A stretch of 64,000 nucleotides of DNA from the NCBI RefSeq assembly GCF_038396675.1, contig NC_088934.1, positions 38,430,001-38,494,000 of the forward strand, given 5' to 3'. The notes under the pieces are model-generated. The model saw nothing but the letters and a program-made list of their open reading frames with translations, was not told the origin of the DNA and did not search any database. Below are positions 61,311 to 64,000 of the stretch, one piece after another. Every line of letters begins with the position of its first letter. Position 1 is the first letter of the stretch. The stretch is from Hydra vulgaris (taxonomy: Eukaryota; Cnidaria; Hydrozoa; Anthoathecata; Hydridae). A program made the position numbers and the translations under genes.

Positions 61311-62924
61311 AAAGCGCAGATTGTGCACTGCGCATAGACTGTTACAGTCTTTTAACAGGCTGTAACTACTCCATTAACAGAGTGTACACATTGACTAAGT
61401 AAGATTTAGGTGCAGTTGATTTTACAATCAACATGTAGAGACATCAACTGAGAGTTGTGGTTTGGTTAGATCCTCTTTTAATTGAAAGAAAGTCTTCTCT
61501 AGATTTAAAACTTAAAAAAAATAAAATGTTGCATCACAAAATCAGAGACCCCCTCCCCCTTGTAACAATTGTCACAAAATGGCCTACCCTCCCTTCCTAA
61601 AGCTTGACATAATTTATGGACAACCCCTAAATACTTTGCAGCATTTTAAAATTCAACCTAATGAAAATAAGGCAATACACATAAATGTAAGAAATGTAAG
61701 TAAACACTTCGACAAGCAAAAGATTTTCTTAATTAAATGACTCAAATAAGTATTAATAAAGTTGTAATACTAAAATAATTTTTTAAAGTTGCTCTTGGTC
61801 TTGCGGTAAAACTGTTTTCGATTTGACAACTTTCATAAATGTAATGAAAAATCACTCTGGAAGAGTTCCACCAGTTTTTTAAAATTTCCTTTGTTAACTA
61901 TTTTTTAATTAATAAGTTCAATACTTTTGCAATTATTTTGTTATGTAACTCTTAGTTCTGATAATAGATATAAAAAATCCTTGATAATAATTGCTTGGTA
62001 ATGTAAGTAATGTAACGTAAGTTAAATATATAGTATCAAAAAAATCAGTTTATTTTCCTCAGTCAGTCACCTCTGATAATAATAATAATATATATATTTT
62101 AACACATATATATTTATAATATGTTTATTATTTATATTATATTTATGATTATATTTCTTGTGAAAAGTAAAAGCAAAAGTCCTTGTGAAAGTTTCTTATA
62201 CAAATGGTTTAACTGATTCGCAGAAATCTGACCTAAAAGTTAAAGCAATTTTTTACCTTGTTGTCAGTGTAGCTCAAGTTAAGTGGCATTTTCAGTAATA
62301 AGTTTGCCCTCTTTTAACCAGACTCCAAACTTTTCAGCTTATTTTATTCTTTAGACTAACAGCTTTCATACAAAGGTTTCAGAAATCCAGAAAATATATT
62401 GTTTTAACTGTAATTAATAAGCGTCAATAAATGATGGCTTTGTATCGAAATTGGATTTCCTAGTATTATATTTACACAAATCTCTTTAAAATTGACTGTA
62501 AATGTTAAAGGAAATGATTTTTTAAAATTGTTTTAAGGCTATCCGCAAATGCTGTATCAAGCTAGCCCATACTTGCTAATAGTAAACAATTGCTTTATTT
62601 TTTGTATCAACTTGTTTTTTCATTAGTTTTGTTTAATGAAATAAAGATCTTATGGGATATAGTTTACAAAATGCTTTTTGATAGACACATTGAATAACAT
62701 ACCTTTAAACTTAGCAAATTTAAAACTATTAAATTACTTTATCTTCAAAAGTTCGACACCTCTTAGGCCTAATGATATCAAATAATAATTTTTTTTATCA
62801 AATCATAGCTCTAGTAGTATAAAAGTGGTTGTTACAACTCTTAGGATACCTCCACAATTACAATGCTTCATGGTGCTCCATTTATCAGAGTGCCTCACTC
62901 TTCCCTATATGTATATATGTCTAT
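61311..62924. other. Intron 7 filler
   Basis: Contains the second C-rich copy at 61548-61615. No gene recognised. Confidence 0.4.
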
Positions 62925-63095
<171 letters not shown>

Positions 63096-63214
63096 TGTAT
63101 TTTAATGTTATTCCCCTCTCCAGAGCTGTTTAAACCACTACAGTAATTATACAATGATGATTATTCTGTCAATGTATGTCAATATATAATTTATATCTTT
63201 TGTTTTTTATAAAG

Positions 63215-63303
63215 TTGCAAGTATAGAAGCAGGTTCATTTAAAACTGAGCATGATTCTCATTGTAAATCAAGTAGTGGTACAATATTGATTCAAGCTGAT
63301 TAT
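63215..63303 (+). CDS. Modular gene exon 8 (last in window)
   Basis: 89 nt between TTTTTTATAAAG and GTAAGT, phase 1 to 0. Encodes FASIEAGSFKTEHDSH then CKSSSGTILIQADY. Same phases and ending strand as exon 4. The gene must continue past position 64000 because the exon ends in a spliced phase 0 junction. Confidence 0.85.
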
Positions 63304-63334
63304 GTAAGTTGCTATTTATATAAAAAGTTATATG

Positions 63335-63601
<267 letters not shown>

Positions 63602-63668
63602 AATATATAATTACTCTGTTCTTTTAAGAAAATTAAGCACTCTATTTTGTAGAATACATTTTAAAGTT

Positions 63669-63870
<202 letters not shown>

Positions 63871-63881
63871 GATAAATATAA

Positions 63882-64000
63882 AAAGCTTGCATGGCTTTCA
63901 GTTGGCACAGTTGGTACTTATCTGAGGAGTTGATTCCATTTGCTCTGTTTTCATCTATGATAGCAGGAGAAACTAAAGAAGAAATGAGGATATCCATTAT
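63882..64000 (+). pseudogene. Unknown protein fragment running off the window
   Basis: The plus-strand frame from 63882 reads [20 protein letters not shown] and then [15 protein letters not shown], open to the window edge. It has no start and no splice acceptor. The W-Y-L-x-E-E-L-x-P-x-ALF pattern is protein-like and reminds me of repeated transposon proteins, but I cannot name the family. It may be another element inside intron 8 of the modular gene. Confidence 0.4.

Overview
This is a 64 kb, strongly AT-rich piece of an animal nuclear genome. Long (AT)n, (GT)n and (TCTA)n arrays, spliced exons, tRNA-derived SINEs and a dense mix of transposon fossils (CR1/L2-like LINE, Ty3-type and Penelope-like retroelements, several Tc1/mariner lineages, pogo-like, hAT) exclude a prokaryote. 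Base composition and element mix look most like a cnidarian such as Hydra, but that is inference from character, not a database match. No operons, CRISPR arrays, rRNA or convincing functional tRNA genes were seen.

Left part (1-9,500): a small single-exon gene for a C-CAP/CARP beta-helix protein (1966-2307, +), a decayed LINE on the minus strand (about 3.2-7.4 kb, ORF1 still open) that has been interrupted by SINEs, one of which carries a hAT MITE, and the C-terminal exon of an unrecognised host gene (8485-8913, +). Middle (9,900-38,500) is almost all mobile-element debris: two Tc1/mariner transposases (one element complete, with TA duplications), a DD37E-type transposase, a Ty3-type RNase H scrap, a pogo-like transposase, foldback elements and MITEs, another Tc1-like pseudogene and the GIY-YIG end of a Penelope-like element.

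Right part (38,674-64,000): eight plus-strand exons (38674-39042, 44938-45051, 53305-53385, 54141-54235, 55339-55540, 58990-59295, 59775-59843, 63215-63303) join in frame into one large gene that is open at both window edges. It encodes a Cys-containing, glycine-rich, probably extracellular protein. The exon order and intron phases (1-1, 1-1, 1-1, 1-0, 0-1, then 1-1, 1-1, 1-0) and the residues suggest that a multi-exon module was duplicated inside the gene. Its introns are filled with a hAT pseudogene, LINE scraps, minisatellites, large palindromes and microsatellites.

The most notable items are the modular gene, the CARP mini-gene, the nested insertion stack at 3.2-7.4 kb, and the many near-perfect palindromes, from 15 bp stems to arms of about 190 bp. 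I found no convincing sign of a new defence or enzymatic system; the modular secreted protein is the best candidate for something undescribed.
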